Assembly (NCBI GenBank): GCA_016124955.1
Contig: WGMR01000005.1
Span: 62,001-126,000, forward strand
Length of the DNA stretch: 64,000 nucleotides
Reading direction: 5' to 3'
DNA from: Alphaproteobacteria bacterium
GTDB taxonomy: Bacteria > Pseudomonadota > Alphaproteobacteria > UBA9219 > RFNS01
Position numbers and translations under genes: made by a program
Notes under the pieces: generated by a model
Told to the model about the DNA's origin: nothing
The model's input: only the letters and a program-made list of their open reading frames with translations
Databases searched by the model: none
In this document: positions 54,046-64,000 of the stretch, one piece after another
Position numbering within the stretch: the stretch's first letter is position 1
How the letters are laid out: the number at the start of each line of letters is the position of its first letter

Positions 54046-55452
54046 ATGACCAGACTTGCAGCAATCTTCATCGCTCTGCTCGGTTTCTTTGCCGCGCCCG
54101 CCTTGGCCCAAACGGTACCGCAAACGCGCGAGCAGGTTCAAATGACCTTTGCGCCGCTGGTGAAGCAAACCGCACCTGCGGTCGTTAACATTTTCGCCCG
54201 CAAGCTCGTGAAGCAGCGGACATTTTCCCCGTTTATGAACGACCCGCTGTTTCAGGAATTTTTCGGCGGCGGCATGCCGGGCATGACGCGGGAGCGGATG
54301 GAAAATTCGCTCGGTTCCGGCGTGATCGTGCGGGCCGATGGGCTTGTGGTCACCAACAACCATGTGATCAGCGGCGCCGATGAAATTCATGTCGTACTTT
54401 CCGACCGCCGCGAGTTTGAAGCGACGCTGGTGACGACCGACGAAAAGACCGATCTTGCCGTGCTTCGGCTCAAGACCAATGGCGAACAGATGCCGTTCCT
54501 TGAATTGCGCGATTCCGACAGCGTCGAGGTCGGCGATATGGTTCTGGCAATTGGAAACCCCTTCGGTGTCGGCCAAACGGTGACGGGCGGTATCATTTCC
54601 GCCGTTGCGCGCACGGGCCCGGCGGTGGACGATATGGGCTATTACATCCAGACCGATGCCGCGATCAATCCGGGCAATTCCGGCGGTGCGCTGGTATCGA
54701 CCGATGGCAGGATGGTGGGCATCAATTCAGCCATTTATTCGCGCACCGGCGGCAATATCGGGATCGGCTTTGCCATCCCTGCCAACATGGTGAGGGTTGT
54801 GATTGATGCCGTGGTAAGCGGCAAGAAAAACGTTGTGCGGCCGTGGCTCGGCGTTACGGGGCAGGAAGTGACATCCGACATCGCCCGTTCGCTCGGCCTC
54901 GTGAAACCTTCGGGCGTTCTGGTGAACGAGATCAATGCCATCAGCCCCGCCGGCAAGGCCGGGCTTAAGGTTGGCGATGTGATCATGGCGGTCAACGGGC
55001 GCGAGGTAGAAGGGCCGGAAGCGCTGGATTTCCGCATCGGCACTATGCAGGTCGGCGGGCTCGCGATCTTTCGCATCAAGCGGGCGGATAGCACCAAGGA
55101 TATTAATTTCACGCTGATCGCGCCGCCGGAAACACAGCCGCGCGACACAACCCGGCTTGCGGGCACCGGCCCGCTGGCGGGCGCCGTCGTGGTCAACATA
55201 TCGCCTGCGGTGGTGGCGGAATACGGCCTGCGCGACATGGATGAGAGCGAAAAAGGTGTCGTGGTTGTCGATGTGAAGGAAGGCAGCCCCGCCGCCGGCT
55301 TCGGTTTGCGCGACGGGGATATTCTTCTTTACGTGAACAAGACTGTGATCGGCAGCGTGGACGATGTGGTTGAGGCCACCCGAAGCGCCGCCGAAGGCTG
55401 GCGCATCCGGCTGCGGCGCGGCCGGCAGATCATGAACGTTTTCGTGCGCTGA
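54046..55452 (+). CDS. degP: DegP/HtrA-type periplasmic serine protease
   Basis: This 468-residue protease/chaperone has signal peptide (MTRLAAIFIALLGFFAAPALA, the first 21 residues). The trypsin-like domain has His106 (VTNNHVIS), Asp136 (KTDLAVLRL) and Ser212 (NPGNSGGAL). Two PDZ domains follow (about 270-365 and 380-465). It degrades misfolded envelope proteins. MgsA/RarA starts 1 base after its stop, although the functions are unrelated. Which of the DegP, DegQ or MucD subtypes it is cannot be fixed by eye. Confidence 0.92.
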   Translation: MTRLAAIFIALLGFFAAPALAQTVPQTREQVQMTFAPLVKQTAPAVVNIFARKLVKQRTFSPFMNDPLFQEFFGGGMPGMTRERMENSLGSGVIVRADGLVVTNNHVISGADEIHVVLSDRREFEATLVTTDEKTDLAVLRLKTNGEQMPFLELRDSDSVEVGDMVLAIGNPFGVGQTVTGGIISAVARTGPAVDDMGYYIQTDAAINPGNSGGALVSTDGRMVGINSAIYSRTGGNIGIGFAIPANMVRVVIDAVVSGKKNVVRPWLGVTGQEVTSDIARSLGLVKPSGVLVNEINAISPAGKAGLKVGDVIMAVNGREVEGPEALDFRIGTMQVGGLAIFRIKRADSTKDINFTLIAPPETQPRDTTRLAGTGPLAGAVVVNISPAVVAEYGLRDMDESEKGVVVVDVKEGSPAAGFGLRDGDILLYVNKTVIGSVDDVVEATRSAAEGWRIRLRRGRQIMNVFVR

Positions 55453-55453
55453 C

Positions 55454-56767
55454 ATGGCAAAACAGGCGGCAACGACGGGGCAAGGGCTTTTCAGTTCCGC
55501 CGCGCCGCGCCCGCTGCCCGACAGGTTGCGCCCGCAGAAACTGGCCGAGGTTGTGGGCCAAGGGCACATTCTGGGCCCTGGGGCGCAGCTCGGGCGCATG
55601 CTGGCGGCTGGCCGGCTGGCTTCAATCATCTTTTGGGGGCCGCCCGGCTGCGGCAAAACCACGATAGCGCGCCTGCTGGCGCAGGAAACCGCCCTGTATT
55701 TTGAACCCGTGTCCGCCGTGGCTTCCGGGGTTGCGGATTTGCGCAAGATATTCGATGCCGCTTCGGGCCGCCGCATGGGCGGGCAGGGAACGCTCCTGTT
55801 CATTGATGAAATTCACCGCTTCAACCGCGCGCAGCAAGATGTGCTTTTGCCTTATGTCGAAGATGGCACGGTCACGCTCGTTGGAGCCACGACCGAAAAC
55901 CCGTCGTTCGAGCTAAACGGCGCGTTGCTTTCCCGCTGCCAGGTGTTGGTGCTGAACCGGCTCGATGACGGCGCGGCCGAAATGCTCGTACAGCGGGCAG
56001 AGCAATCCGTCGGCCATGCCCTGCCGCTGGATACCGCGGCGCGGCAGGCTTTGAAGGCCATGGCGGACGGAGACGGGCGTTATTTATTGACCATGTGCGA
56101 AGAGCTGGCTTCTTTGCCCGCCGACAAAACGCTCGATACCGCGGCGCTAGCCGTGTTCGTGCAAAAACGTATGCCGCTTTACGACAAGGCGCAGGAAGGC
56201 CACTACAATCTGATCAGCGCCTTGCATAAATCGTTGCGCGGCTCCGATTGCGATGCGGCGCTTTATTGGCTTGCGCGCATGCTGGGGGGCGGCGAAGACC
56301 CGTGCTATATCGCAAGGCGGCTGACCCGTTTCGCCAACGAGGATATCGGCCTCGCGGACCCGCAGGCGATTGTGCAGACGCTGGCGGCATGGGAAACCTA
56401 TGAACGGCTGGGCAGCCCGGAAGGCGAACTTGCGCTGGCGCAGGCTGTCGTTTACCTCGCAACCGCGCCGAAATCGAACAGTCTTTATATGGCTTTGGGG
56501 GAGGCAAAGGCGGCGGCGGACAGGTACGGCTCGCTCATGCCACCCAAACACATACTCAATGCGCCGACTGCCATGATGAAGGATATGGGGTACGGCAAAG
56601 ACTATGCCTATGACCATGATACGCCCGAAGGTTTTTCAGGCCAGAATTATTTCCCCGAAGGCATGCAGCGGCAGGAATTTTACCGCCCTGCCGAGCGCGG
56701 TTTCGAGCGCGAAGTCAGGCAACGGCTCGATTACTGGAACAAGTTGCGCGAACGCAAGGCGGACTAG
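55454..56767 (+). CDS. rarA: replication-associated recombination ATPase RarA (MgsA)
   Basis: This 437-residue AAA+ ATPase acts at stalled replication forks. Walker [10 protein letters not shown] is at residues 62-70, Walker [13 protein letters not shown] at about 114-125, sensor [12 protein letters not shown], and the C-terminal tetramerisation domain ends [10 protein letters not shown]-like (here [16 protein letters not shown]). [16 protein letters not shown] is also a family mark. Its stop overlaps that of the chemoreceptor tail to tail. Confidence 0.93.
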   Translation: MAKQAATTGQGLFSSAAPRPLPDRLRPQKLAEVVGQGHILGPGAQLGRMLAAGRLASIIFWGPPGCGKTTIARLLAQETALYFEPVSAVASGVADLRKIFDAASGRRMGGQGTLLFIDEIHRFNRAQQDVLLPYVEDGTVTLVGATTENPSFELNGALLSRCQVLVLNRLDDGAAEMLVQRAEQSVGHALPLDTAARQALKAMADGDGRYLLTMCEELASLPADKTLDTAALAVFVQKRMPLYDKAQEGHYNLISALHKSLRGSDCDAALYWLARMLGGGEDPCYIARRLTRFANEDIGLADPQAIVQTLAAWETYERLGSPEGELALAQAVVYLATAPKSNSLYMALGEAKAAADRYGSLMPPKHILNAPTAMMKDMGYGKDYAYDHDTPEGFSGQNYFPEGMQRQEFYRPAERGFEREVRQRLDYWNKLRERKAD

Positions 56768-58911
56768 CTGTTCCGGACCTTTGTCAGGAACTGGTCCATC
56801 TGCTGCTTCAGCATTTCCGATTGCTGCGACAATTCACGCGCCGCAGACAAAACCTCGTCTGATGCCGCGCGCGCTTCGCCCGCGCCCTGCGAAACTGCCG
56901 TGACGCTGCTGGAAACCTCGGCGGTGCCGGATGAAACCTGCTGCGTGCTGGCGGCGATTTCCCGCGTCGCGGCCGATTGCTCCTCGACCGCCGCCGCGAT
57001 GCCGCTGGCGACCTGATTGATGCGCTCGATGATTTTGCCGATGTTGCGGATGGCGTCAGCCGCCTGCTGGGTCGAGCCCTGCATGGCTTCGATGCGGCCC
57101 GATATTTCCTCGGTCGCTTTGCCGGTCTGGTTCGCGAGGTTCTTGACCTCGGACGCGACCACGGCAAAGCCTTTGCCTGCTTCACCCGCGCGGGCGGCTT
57201 CGATCGTGGCGTTCAGTGCCAGCAAATTGGTTTGTTCGGCGATATCCTTGATCAGGTTAACGACCTCGCCGATCTGGGCGGAAGATTCGACAAGCGTAGA
57301 AACGGTTGCGTCCGTCTGCTTGACCTGATTGACGGCATCGACGGTCATTTTGTTCGAATCCGCGACCTGGCGGCTGATTTCGTTGATCGATGAGGTGAGC
57401 TCTTCGGCCGAGCTCGCGACCGTCTGGATGCTGACGGAAGTTTCCTCGGTTGCCGAAGCGGCGGTCGTGGTTTGGTGGCTGGTTTGTTCCGCGATCGCGC
57501 TCAGGCTTTCGGCATTCGCCTGCAGTTCGGTCGAAGCGGCAGCGACAGCGCCGATGATCTGGCCCACACTGGCCTCGAAGCTGGAGGCAAGGTCTTCGAG
57601 CGCGCGTTTCTTTTCCTGTTTGGCCTGTTCTTCCATGCGGGTTTGTGATTCTTTTAGCTTTTTGGCCTCCAGCCCGTTTTCCTTGAAAACCTGTACCGAA
57701 CTGGCCATTTCGCCGATCTCGTCATGCCGTTCGACGCCGGGAATTTCGATATCGTACTTTTCCTTGGCGAGATCGCGCATGGTCGCGGTCATTTGCACGA
57801 TGGGTTGGGCAACTTTTCTGGCCGAAAAGAAAGAAATAAATGCAATAACCACGAGCGCGGCAAGCGTCGCCAATATGGCAAACAGTTTCATGTGGTTGAT
57901 GGGTTCCATAACCTCGGACTTATCGATTTCAGCCAGAATAGCCCAGCGGACGCCGTGGAAATCAATCGGCCCGTATGCCGATACCACAGGTATGCCGCGA
58001 TAATCATCGACAATGCCAAAACCTTCCTTGCCCTGCAGCGCAAGATCCACCGTTTCGCCGGTCACCTTGGTTTTCAGGATTGTCGACTCTTTGGAAAATC
58101 TGGAGTCGCTGCGCATGAAATAATCGCCGCCGACGATGTAAGTTTCGCCGGATTCGCCCATGCCGGCGGCCACCTGCATGACAGCGTTGATGCGCTTGAT
58201 TGGCATCTGGAAGGCGAGTACGCCGGCCAGCGTACCGTTATCGTTCAGGATCGGTTGTGCGATAAAGCTCGCGGGGGCGTCGTAACTGGGGGCATAGGGT
58301 TTGAAATCGAAGAATGCCTGATAATCTTCCTTCGGGTTGTCTCGTGCGGCGCGGAATGCGTTGCCGAGATCGGTATCCTTCCATTCGCCGGAATTCAGAT
58401 TGGTGGCAAAATCGAGTTCCTTGAAGACGGTATAGACAAGGTCGCCGTTTGGCGCGAACAGGAAGATATCATAGTAATCGCGCTGGCGCAGAAAATGCCG
58501 GAACCATGGGTGGTATTTTTTGTGCAGCTGGCTGTAGTAGGAGCCATCGGAGGCGTAATTCAGCTCTTCCTTCGATCCGGTCGGATGAGGGTTGTTGGTG
58601 ATGTAGAGCGCGTGCAGGCGCTGTGTCTGGTTGTAGCCCAGTTCGTTCCATGCCGCCGTGTAATCCAGAAGTGCCTGACGCACATATTCGTTGTGGGATA
58701 GGGATGAAAGGTCCTGTTCGATCGAACCCAGATAGCTGCCGAGCGCGCTGGCGCGCGAAGCCTGAAGCGCGGCGAGCTTTTCTTCCGCCGCTTCCATGGC
58801 ATCGCTTGAAGCTTTTGTGAGCGCGATGGCGCCTGTGACAATTGACGAAAGCACGGCCAGGGTTGTGATCAGGATCGTGAGCTTTTGTGTCAGCTTGAGT
58901 TTATCGAGCAT
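56764..58911 (-). CDS. methyl-accepting chemotaxis protein with periplasmic Cache domain
   Basis: This 715-residue receptor starts at 58911, where AAGGAC is well placed. The first transmembrane segment is about residues 8-30. A large periplasmic sensor (about 40-350) of the dCache type has [18 protein letters not shown] and [18 protein letters not shown]2 (about 345-370) and a HAMP domain come next, then a signalling domain whose hairpin tip reads [23 protein letters not shown] (quoted as [18 protein letters not shown]). No C-terminal CheR-tether pentapeptide is seen. The ligand cannot be told. It is alone, without che genes next to it. Confidence 0.92.
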   Translation of the reverse strand: MLDKLKLTQKLTILITTLAVLSSIVTGAIALTKASSDAMEAAEEKLAALQASRASALGSYLGSIEQDLSSLSHNEYVRQALLDYTAAWNELGYNQTQRLHALYITNNPHPTGSKEELNYASDGSYYSQLHKKYHPWFRHFLRQRDYYDIFLFAPNGDLVYTVFKELDFATNLNSGEWKDTDLGNAFRAARDNPKEDYQAFFDFKPYAPSYDAPASFIAQPILNDNGTLAGVLAFQMPIKRINAVMQVAAGMGESGETYIVGGDYFMRSDSRFSKESTILKTKVTGETVDLALQGKEGFGIVDDYRGIPVVSAYGPIDFHGVRWAILAEIDKSEVMEPINHMKLFAILATLAALVVIAFISFFSARKVAQPIVQMTATMRDLAKEKYDIEIPGVERHDEIGEMASSVQVFKENGLEAKKLKESQTRMEEQAKQEKKRALEDLASSFEASVGQIIGAVAAASTELQANAESLSAIAEQTSHQTTTAASATEETSVSIQTVASSAEELTSSINEISRQVADSNKMTVDAVNQVKQTDATVSTLVESSAQIGEVVNLIKDIAEQTNLLALNATIEAARAGEAGKGFAVVASEVKNLANQTGKATEEISGRIEAMQGSTQQAADAIRNIGKIIERINQVASGIAAAVEEQSAATREIAASTQQVSSGTAEVSSSVTAVSQGAGEARAASDEVLSAARELSQQSEMLKQQMDQFLTKVRNS

Positions 58912-60437
<1,526 letters not shown>

Positions 60438-60439
60438 GG

Positions 60440-60468
60440 TTGCACGCTGCCGTCATATAGTTTAGAAT
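60440..60468 (+). promoter_or_regulatory. dps promoter
   Basis: TTGCAC (60440-60445), a 17-base spacer and TAGAAT (60463-60468, 5 of 6) make a good promoter reading into dps. The -10 element lies inside the palindrome at 60461-60477. Confidence 0.6.
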
Positions 60469-60477
60469 AGTTCTAAA
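60461..60477. promoter_or_regulatory. Irr-box (iron control element)-like operator upstream of dps
   Basis: TTTAGAATAGTTCTAAA is a perfect 7-bp inverted repeat with a 3-base centre. It agrees with the iron-responsive Irr motif of alphaproteobacteria (TTTAGAA-N3-TTCTAAA as I recall it). It overlaps the predicted -10 of the dps promoter, so a bound protein should block transcription. Confidence 0.65.
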
Positions 60478-60513
60478 TAATCGCCACGACATGCACCACG
60501 TAAGGAGAGAGTG

Positions 60514-60981
60514 ATGGCAGTAAAGAAGAAACAGGTAGCTTCCGGAGCCGCGATGGTGGCAACACTACGCCGTGTGCTGGCGGATACTTATGTCTTGGCC
60601 GTGAAAACACACGGCTATCATTGGAACGTGACCGGCAAACAGTTCGTGGAACTGCACACGCTGTTCGAAACGCATTACACCGCATTGTTCCTTGCCGCCG
60701 ATATGGTGGCCGAGCAAATTCGCGCCAAGGGCCAGATGGCCCCGACCGGCATGAAGCAGATGCTTGATGCCACGGCGGTGAAGGAAGCGCCTGCCAAGCC
60801 GCAGGACGCCAAGGGCATGATTAAAGATTTGATCGTCAGCCACACCAAGATGGTGGATGATCTGAAAGGCGGGATAGACCTTGCGGCGGAAACCGGCGAC
60901 AAGGCGAGCGAAGATTTACTAACGGGTCGCCTGCGCGATCATGATAAAACCGTGTGGATGCTGAAAAGCCTTTTGGCCTGA
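60514..60981 (+). CDS. dps: Dps-family ferritin-like DNA-protection protein
   Basis: This 155-residue miniferritin oxidises and stores iron with hydrogen peroxide and may protect DNA. The ferroxidase residues are all there: His36 (HGYHWNV), His48 (ELHTLFE), Glu52, Asp63 and Glu67 (DMVAEQ). The N-terminus has a Lys cluster (AVKKKQ) that could bind DNA. I chose the ATG at 60514 after AAGGAGAGA; a GTG at 60511 is too close. Iron control is suggested by the Irr-type palindrome over its promoter. Confidence 0.92.
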   Translation: MAVKKKQVASGAAMVATLRRVLADTYVLAVKTHGYHWNVTGKQFVELHTLFETHYTALFLAADMVAEQIRAKGQMAPTGMKQMLDATAVKEAPAKPQDAKGMIKDLIVSHTKMVDDLKGGIDLAAETGDKASEDLLTGRLRDHDKTVWMLKSLLA

Positions 60982-60994
60982 TACAAAGATTGCC

Positions 60995-62131
60995 ATGAAT
61001 TCCTTGGGGTTCGATAAGCCGCCCGCGGAAACGCGGGTGGTGGTTGCCATGTCCGGCGGGGTTGACAGTTCTGTCACCGCCGCGCTTTTGCGCGAGCAGG
61101 GCTATGATGTTGTAGGCATTACGTTGCAGCTTTATGACCATGGCATGGCGGTGGCGCGCAAGGGCGCGTGCTGCGCCGGGCAGGATATTTACGATGCCCG
61201 CCGCGTGGCCGAGCGTATCGGTATTCCGCACTATGTGCTGGATTACGAAAATGCTTTCAAACAAAGCGTGATCGACGATTTCGCCGACAGCTATCTGCGC
61301 GGCGAAACACCAATTCCCTGTGTCAAATGCAACCAGAGCGTGAAGTTCCGCGATTTGCTTGCGACCGCGCGCGAGCTGGGGGCCGAAGCGCTGGCCACCG
61401 GCCATTATGTGCAGCGCGTGATGGGTGAAGCGGGGCCCGAATTGCATGCGGCAACCGATGCCACGCGCGACCAGAGTTATTTTCTGTTCGCGACCACGCG
61501 CGACCAGCTCGGTTTCCTCCGCTTTCCGCTCGGCGGCATGCCGAAAAGCGAAGTGCGCGCACTGGCCGAACGGTTCGATCTGCCGGTCGCGGCCAAGCCG
61601 GATAGCCAGGATATCTGTTTCGTACCGAACGGCGATTACGCCAGCGTGGTCGGCAAGCTGCGCCCCGGCGCGATCGACCCCGGCGAGATTGTTGATATGC
61701 AGGGCAATGTGCTGGGCCGCCACGAAGGCATCATCAACTTTACGGTGGGGCAGCGCCGCGGGCTCGATATCCATGACCGCGCCGGGGAAAGCAACGAACC
61801 GCTTTACGTGCTCCGGCTCGATGCGGCGCGCAAGCGCGTAATCGTCGGGCCGCGCGAGGCACTCGGGCAAACCGAAATTCACTTGCGCGATCTCAATTGG
61901 CTCGGTGCGCCGGTGCCGGAAGGCGGCGCGCGCGTGCAGGTGCGGTTGCGTTCCACCCAGCCGCCGGCGGCGGCTACCATTGCCGCGCGCGGCGATACGG
62001 GTGCCGTGATCACGCTCGATGAGCCCGTGATGGGTGTGGCCCCGGGGCAGGCGGGTGTTATATATCAGGGCGCGCGGGTGCTTGGCGGGGGCTGGATCGC
62101 GGCGGCGAATGAGTATAGGCTTACGGCATAA
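60995..62131 (+). CDS. mnmA: tRNA-specific 2-thiouridylase
   Basis: This 378-residue enzyme makes 2-thiouridine at wobble U34 of Lys, Glu and Gln tRNAs. PP-loop motif SGGVDSS (residues 20-26), the catalytic Cys in [14 protein letters not shown], the second Cys in [13 protein letters not shown], and the GHYVQRV segment are present. It is 13 bases after dps, so it could share its promoter. Confidence 0.95.
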   Translation: MNSLGFDKPPAETRVVVAMSGGVDSSVTAALLREQGYDVVGITLQLYDHGMAVARKGACCAGQDIYDARRVAERIGIPHYVLDYENAFKQSVIDDFADSYLRGETPIPCVKCNQSVKFRDLLATARELGAEALATGHYVQRVMGEAGPELHAATDATRDQSYFLFATTRDQLGFLRFPLGGMPKSEVRALAERFDLPVAAKPDSQDICFVPNGDYASVVGKLRPGAIDPGEIVDMQGNVLGRHEGIINFTVGQRRGLDIHDRAGESNEPLYVLRLDAARKRVIVGPREALGQTEIHLRDLNWLGAPVPEGGARVQVRLRSTQPPAAATIAARGDTGAVITLDEPVMGVAPGQAGVIYQGARVLGGGWIAAANEYRLTA

Positions 62132-62152
62132 AGAATTTTTGGCGAGGAATTT

Positions 62153-62629
62153 ATGGTTGATGACGGATATTGCCGGATAACGGGTTTGGAAATTGTTGGC
62201 GCGAACGATGCGGGCACCGATCTTGAAAGATTGGTTTACCGCACAGACTTTCTTGACGATGGTGGCGTACGTATTGACGGCCTGAAGGCACAGGATTTGA
62301 AGCTTGTTGTCAGGAAGACCCAAAGCGACATCCGGTTCCAGTTTATCAACGTGGCCGACCATATTGTGGCAGAGAAAAAGATCCCCTTCACGGATATCAG
62401 AAAAGAGATGCGCGCGTATCGCGCTGTTGTCACGCAAACGCATCAGCTTGGCAGGGATACGCCGCCGTATGAAATTGAAGCCCTGCATGCAAGGCGCAGC
62501 CAAATTCATGTGGCCGGCACGGATCGTATGCTGGAACTGTTCGGGCCGGATGTGCAGTGGCGGCGCGGCAGCGAGAAAGGCTCGCCCGCCCGTTCGCTTT
62601 TCTATCTATGCACGCATGGGCTGACCTAG
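62153..62629 (+). CDS. UPF0262-like protein
   Basis: This 158-residue protein resembles the alphaproteobacterial UPF0262 family over most of its length. The second half is the clearest: FTDIRKEMRAYRAVV, then TPPYEIEALHARRSQIHVAG and a closing ARSLFYLCTHG. The family role is unknown. The match is distant, with the family IEAIDMGRRGLHNEG replaced by IEALHARRSQIHVAG. GCGAGGAA precedes the start. Base composition is slightly lower in G+C than mnmA. Confidence 0.6.
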   Translation: MVDDGYCRITGLEIVGANDAGTDLERLVYRTDFLDDGGVRIDGLKAQDLKLVVRKTQSDIRFQFINVADHIVAEKKIPFTDIRKEMRAYRAVVTQTHQLGRDTPPYEIEALHARRSQIHVAGTDRMLELFGPDVQWRRGSEKGSPARSLFYLCTHGLT

Positions 62630-62707
62630 CCCTTTTGGGTGGCCCCTGCCTGCGCACCGATGCGGAAACGGGCCCCTAGCGCGTTGAATTAGAAGAGAAA
62701 ACGCACC

Positions 62708-62736
62708 TTGACGCAACGGGCTCAACTCCTTATTCC
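62708..62736 (+). promoter_or_regulatory. candidate promoter for the tRNA gene
   Basis: TTGACG (62708-62713), a 17-base spacer and TATTCC (62731-62736) would start transcription about 18 bases before the tRNA. The -35 is the same hexamer as the candidate str promoter; the -10 is weak. Confidence 0.45.
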
Positions 62737-62760
62737 TACCCCTCTCGCGGATAACGGTAT

Positions 62761-62835
62761 GGCAGCGTAGCTCAGTGGTAGAGCAGGGGAATCATAATCC
62801 CTTGGTCGGGGGTTCAAATCCCTCCGCTGCTACCA
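62761..62835 (+). tRNA. tRNA with anticodon CAU (tRNA-Met, elongator)
   Basis: This is a full cloverleaf of 75 bases with encoded CCA. The acceptor stem is GGCAGCG with CGCTGCT (first pair G-U). The D arm is GCTC/GAGC, the anticodon stem GGGGA/TCCCT with loop ATCATAA, and the T arm GGGGG-TTCAAAT-CCCTC. The anticodon CAT is shared by elongator Met, initiator Met and lysidine-modified Ile tRNAs. A paired 1-72 position excludes the initiator; Met versus Ile2 is not decidable by eye. Confidence 0.93.
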
Positions 62836-62848
62836 ATCTTGGTTTCAT

Positions 62849-63838
62849 ATGACCCAATCAGCCTTGTCCCACGCTACCAAATCCTGCCGCATCTGCGGCA
62901 ATAAAATAGACGGCACGCCATGGCGTGTGCGGGAGATGTTGTGTGGTACACGCGACATGTTCGATTACGTGTTGTGCGGGCAATGCGGCTGCTTGCAGAT
63001 CGCGGCGGTGCCGGATGATTTGGGGCGCTATTACCCTCAAGACTATTATTCCTACCGCAGTTTTAAACGCCTTGCGGGCAACCGTTTACGCCGGTTTATT
63101 GACCGACAACGCGTGCAGGCCTATTTCGGACGGTGGAATATTATCGGCGCTTTGGCAAACCGGCTTGCGCGTCCGCTCGACTACGTTACATGGGCCAAGC
63201 GCGCGGGGCTTGATACCACGGCGCGTGTGCTTGATATTGGCTGCGGCAACGGCCGGGTGCTTTTGCGCATGAAGCTGGGCGGGTTCGCCGATGTTGCGGG
63301 CGGCGATCTGTTTATTCCGCAAACCCTTGTTTATCCAAACGGGGTTACAATCCACAAGATGAACCTTGAGGATTTTGCTGCGGCCAATCCGCAGCCTTTC
63401 GACCTTATTATGATGCATCATTCGCTTGAGCATGTCGTCGATCCCCTTACGACCTTGCAAACGGCGGCACGTCTGCTTTCCGCAAACGGCGCGCTGATTG
63501 TGGCCGTGCCGGTGGCGGATAGCGAGGCGTGCGAGCGTTACCGCGAACACTGGATCAGCCTCGATGCGCCGCGTCACATTCATCTATTGACGCGCAAAAG
63601 CATGGCGTTGCTGGCAGAGCGGTCGGGGCTTGCCATTGCGCATATCGAATCCTGTGGTCTTGTATCTCAATTCATCGGTAGCGAGTTTTACCGGCGCAAT
63701 TTAAGCGGTGAAATAAAACGCAAGCCGGAAGACATGTTCAACCGCAGCGAGATTATAGAATTTCAGCGCATGACCGAAAGCCTCAACCGCGATGGGCGCG
63801 GCGACCAGGCGATGTTTTTCATGCGCAAGGCCGCCTAG
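62849..63838 (+). CDS. zinc-ribbon class I SAM-dependent methyltransferase
   Basis: This 329-residue protein has two CXXC pairs near the N-terminus (Cys13/16 and Cys43/46), likely a zinc ribbon. A methyltransferase domain follows, with the SAM loop RVLDIGCGNGRVLL (126-139) and a MMHHSLEHVVDP segment after strand 4. The plan is like C-methyltransferases and other sugar-modifying enzymes of surface polysaccharide loci. It starts 13 bases after the tRNA, where it may share the promoter. The substrate is unknown. Confidence 0.8.
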   Translation: MTQSALSHATKSCRICGNKIDGTPWRVREMLCGTRDMFDYVLCGQCGCLQIAAVPDDLGRYYPQDYYSYRSFKRLAGNRLRRFIDRQRVQAYFGRWNIIGALANRLARPLDYVTWAKRAGLDTTARVLDIGCGNGRVLLRMKLGGFADVAGGDLFIPQTLVYPNGVTIHKMNLEDFAAANPQPFDLIMMHHSLEHVVDPLTTLQTAARLLSANGALIVAVPVADSEACERYREHWISLDAPRHIHLLTRKSMALLAERSGLAIAHIESCGLVSQFIGSEFYRRNLSGEIKRKPEDMFNRSEIIEFQRMTESLNRDGRGDQAMFFMRKAA

Positions 63839-63999
63839 CAGCGCGGCGCCTGCCGGCGCCCCGCCTGGCCTTGCCGGTAGCTAAGCGCGATGGCCTTGCG
63901 CAAGCGGCGCTGGAAATCATGCTTGCGGCCGAGCGCGAGGTCTATCTCGAGCATCAAGGCAAGGTCTTCCACATTCACGGGCGGGTGGCGCGGATTGAG
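63835..63999 (-). CDS. C-terminal end of an unknown protein (truncated by window edge)
   Basis: This is an open minus-strand frame of 54 codons entering from the right edge and stopping at 63835-63837, overlapping the methyltransferase stop tail to tail. It reads LNPRHPPVNVEDLALMLEID and then a basic, Arg- and Gln-rich end. A GGCGCC-TGCC-GGCGCC hairpin lies within it. It is too short to name; the missing N-terminal part is outside the window. Confidence 0.4.
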   Translation of the reverse strand, partial: LNPRHPPVNVEDLALMLEIDLALGRKHDFQRRLRKAIALSYRQGQAGRRQAPRC

Positions 64000-64000
64000 C

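Noticed and set aside
62761-62835. Initiator tRNA-fMet
   Set aside because: Positions 1 and 72 pair as G-U and the anticodon stem lacks the three consecutive G-C pairs next to the loop that mark initiators.

Overview
The window is from a motile, Gram-negative alphaproteobacterium with a moderately high GC content. I could not place it below class; it looks Rhodospirillales-like. The class call rests on several features. The cell-cycle hybrid kinase gene cckA directly follows flhB. There is a class II glutamate-cysteine ligase, a two-subunit glycine dehydrogenase, a UPF0262-type protein, an Irr-box-like operator in front of dps, and TTAA-N7-TTAA (CtrA-type) motifs. I saw no rRNA, CRISPR array, insertion sequence or prophage.

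Layout: 1-10.1 kb is mixed housekeeping. It holds the end of AMP nucleosidase, a pterin dehydratase, a CtrA-box intergenic region, a Lys/Ala/Pro-rich exported protein, PHA depolymerase, an SYLF lipoprotein, a PmtA-like methyltransferase, a CobS-like protein with altered active-site motifs, a GT9 glycosyltransferase, a degenerate HD-GYP protein and an ABC-2 permease. 10.4-17.5 kb is a tight forward run argD-argF-lipoprotein-gcvT-gcvH-gcvPA-gcvPB, covering arginine synthesis and glycine cleavage. 17.6-27.0 kb is a divergent flagellar export and rod cluster (fliP, fliO, two small genes | flgB, flgC, fliE, fliQ, fliR, flhB), followed by cckA and tldD. 27.0-31.5 kb on the minus strand is rsmE-gshA-small protein-sodium/solute symporter, plus a sugar transferase.

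32.0-53.7 kb is the str-S10-spc-alpha ribosomal protein supercluster. An intrinsic terminator separates tuf from rpsJ. The main surprise is between adk and rpsM, where the usual spc-alpha junction is broken by three signalling genes: a single-domain response regulator, a CheX-type phosphatase with an intact catalytic motif, and a membrane-bound CheA-like kinase with no CheW domain. The alpha operon then restarts from its own strong promoter, with a structured leader.

53.7-64.0 kb has a Cys-rich lipoprotein, a DegP-type protease, RarA, a methyl-accepting chemotaxis protein, an aspartate aminotransferase, Dps, MnmA, a UPF0262-like protein, a CAU-anticodon tRNA, a zinc-ribbon methyltransferase and the end of an unknown gene.

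Two themes link distant parts of the window. First, CckA is encoded here, and candidate sites for its terminal regulator CtrA lie upstream of the 1.3-kb gene, the signalling triad and the chemoreceptor gene. Second, several signalling or enzyme folds have lost catalytic residues (HD-GYP, CobS). Starts were re-chosen from ribosome binding sites where the longest open frame was implausible.
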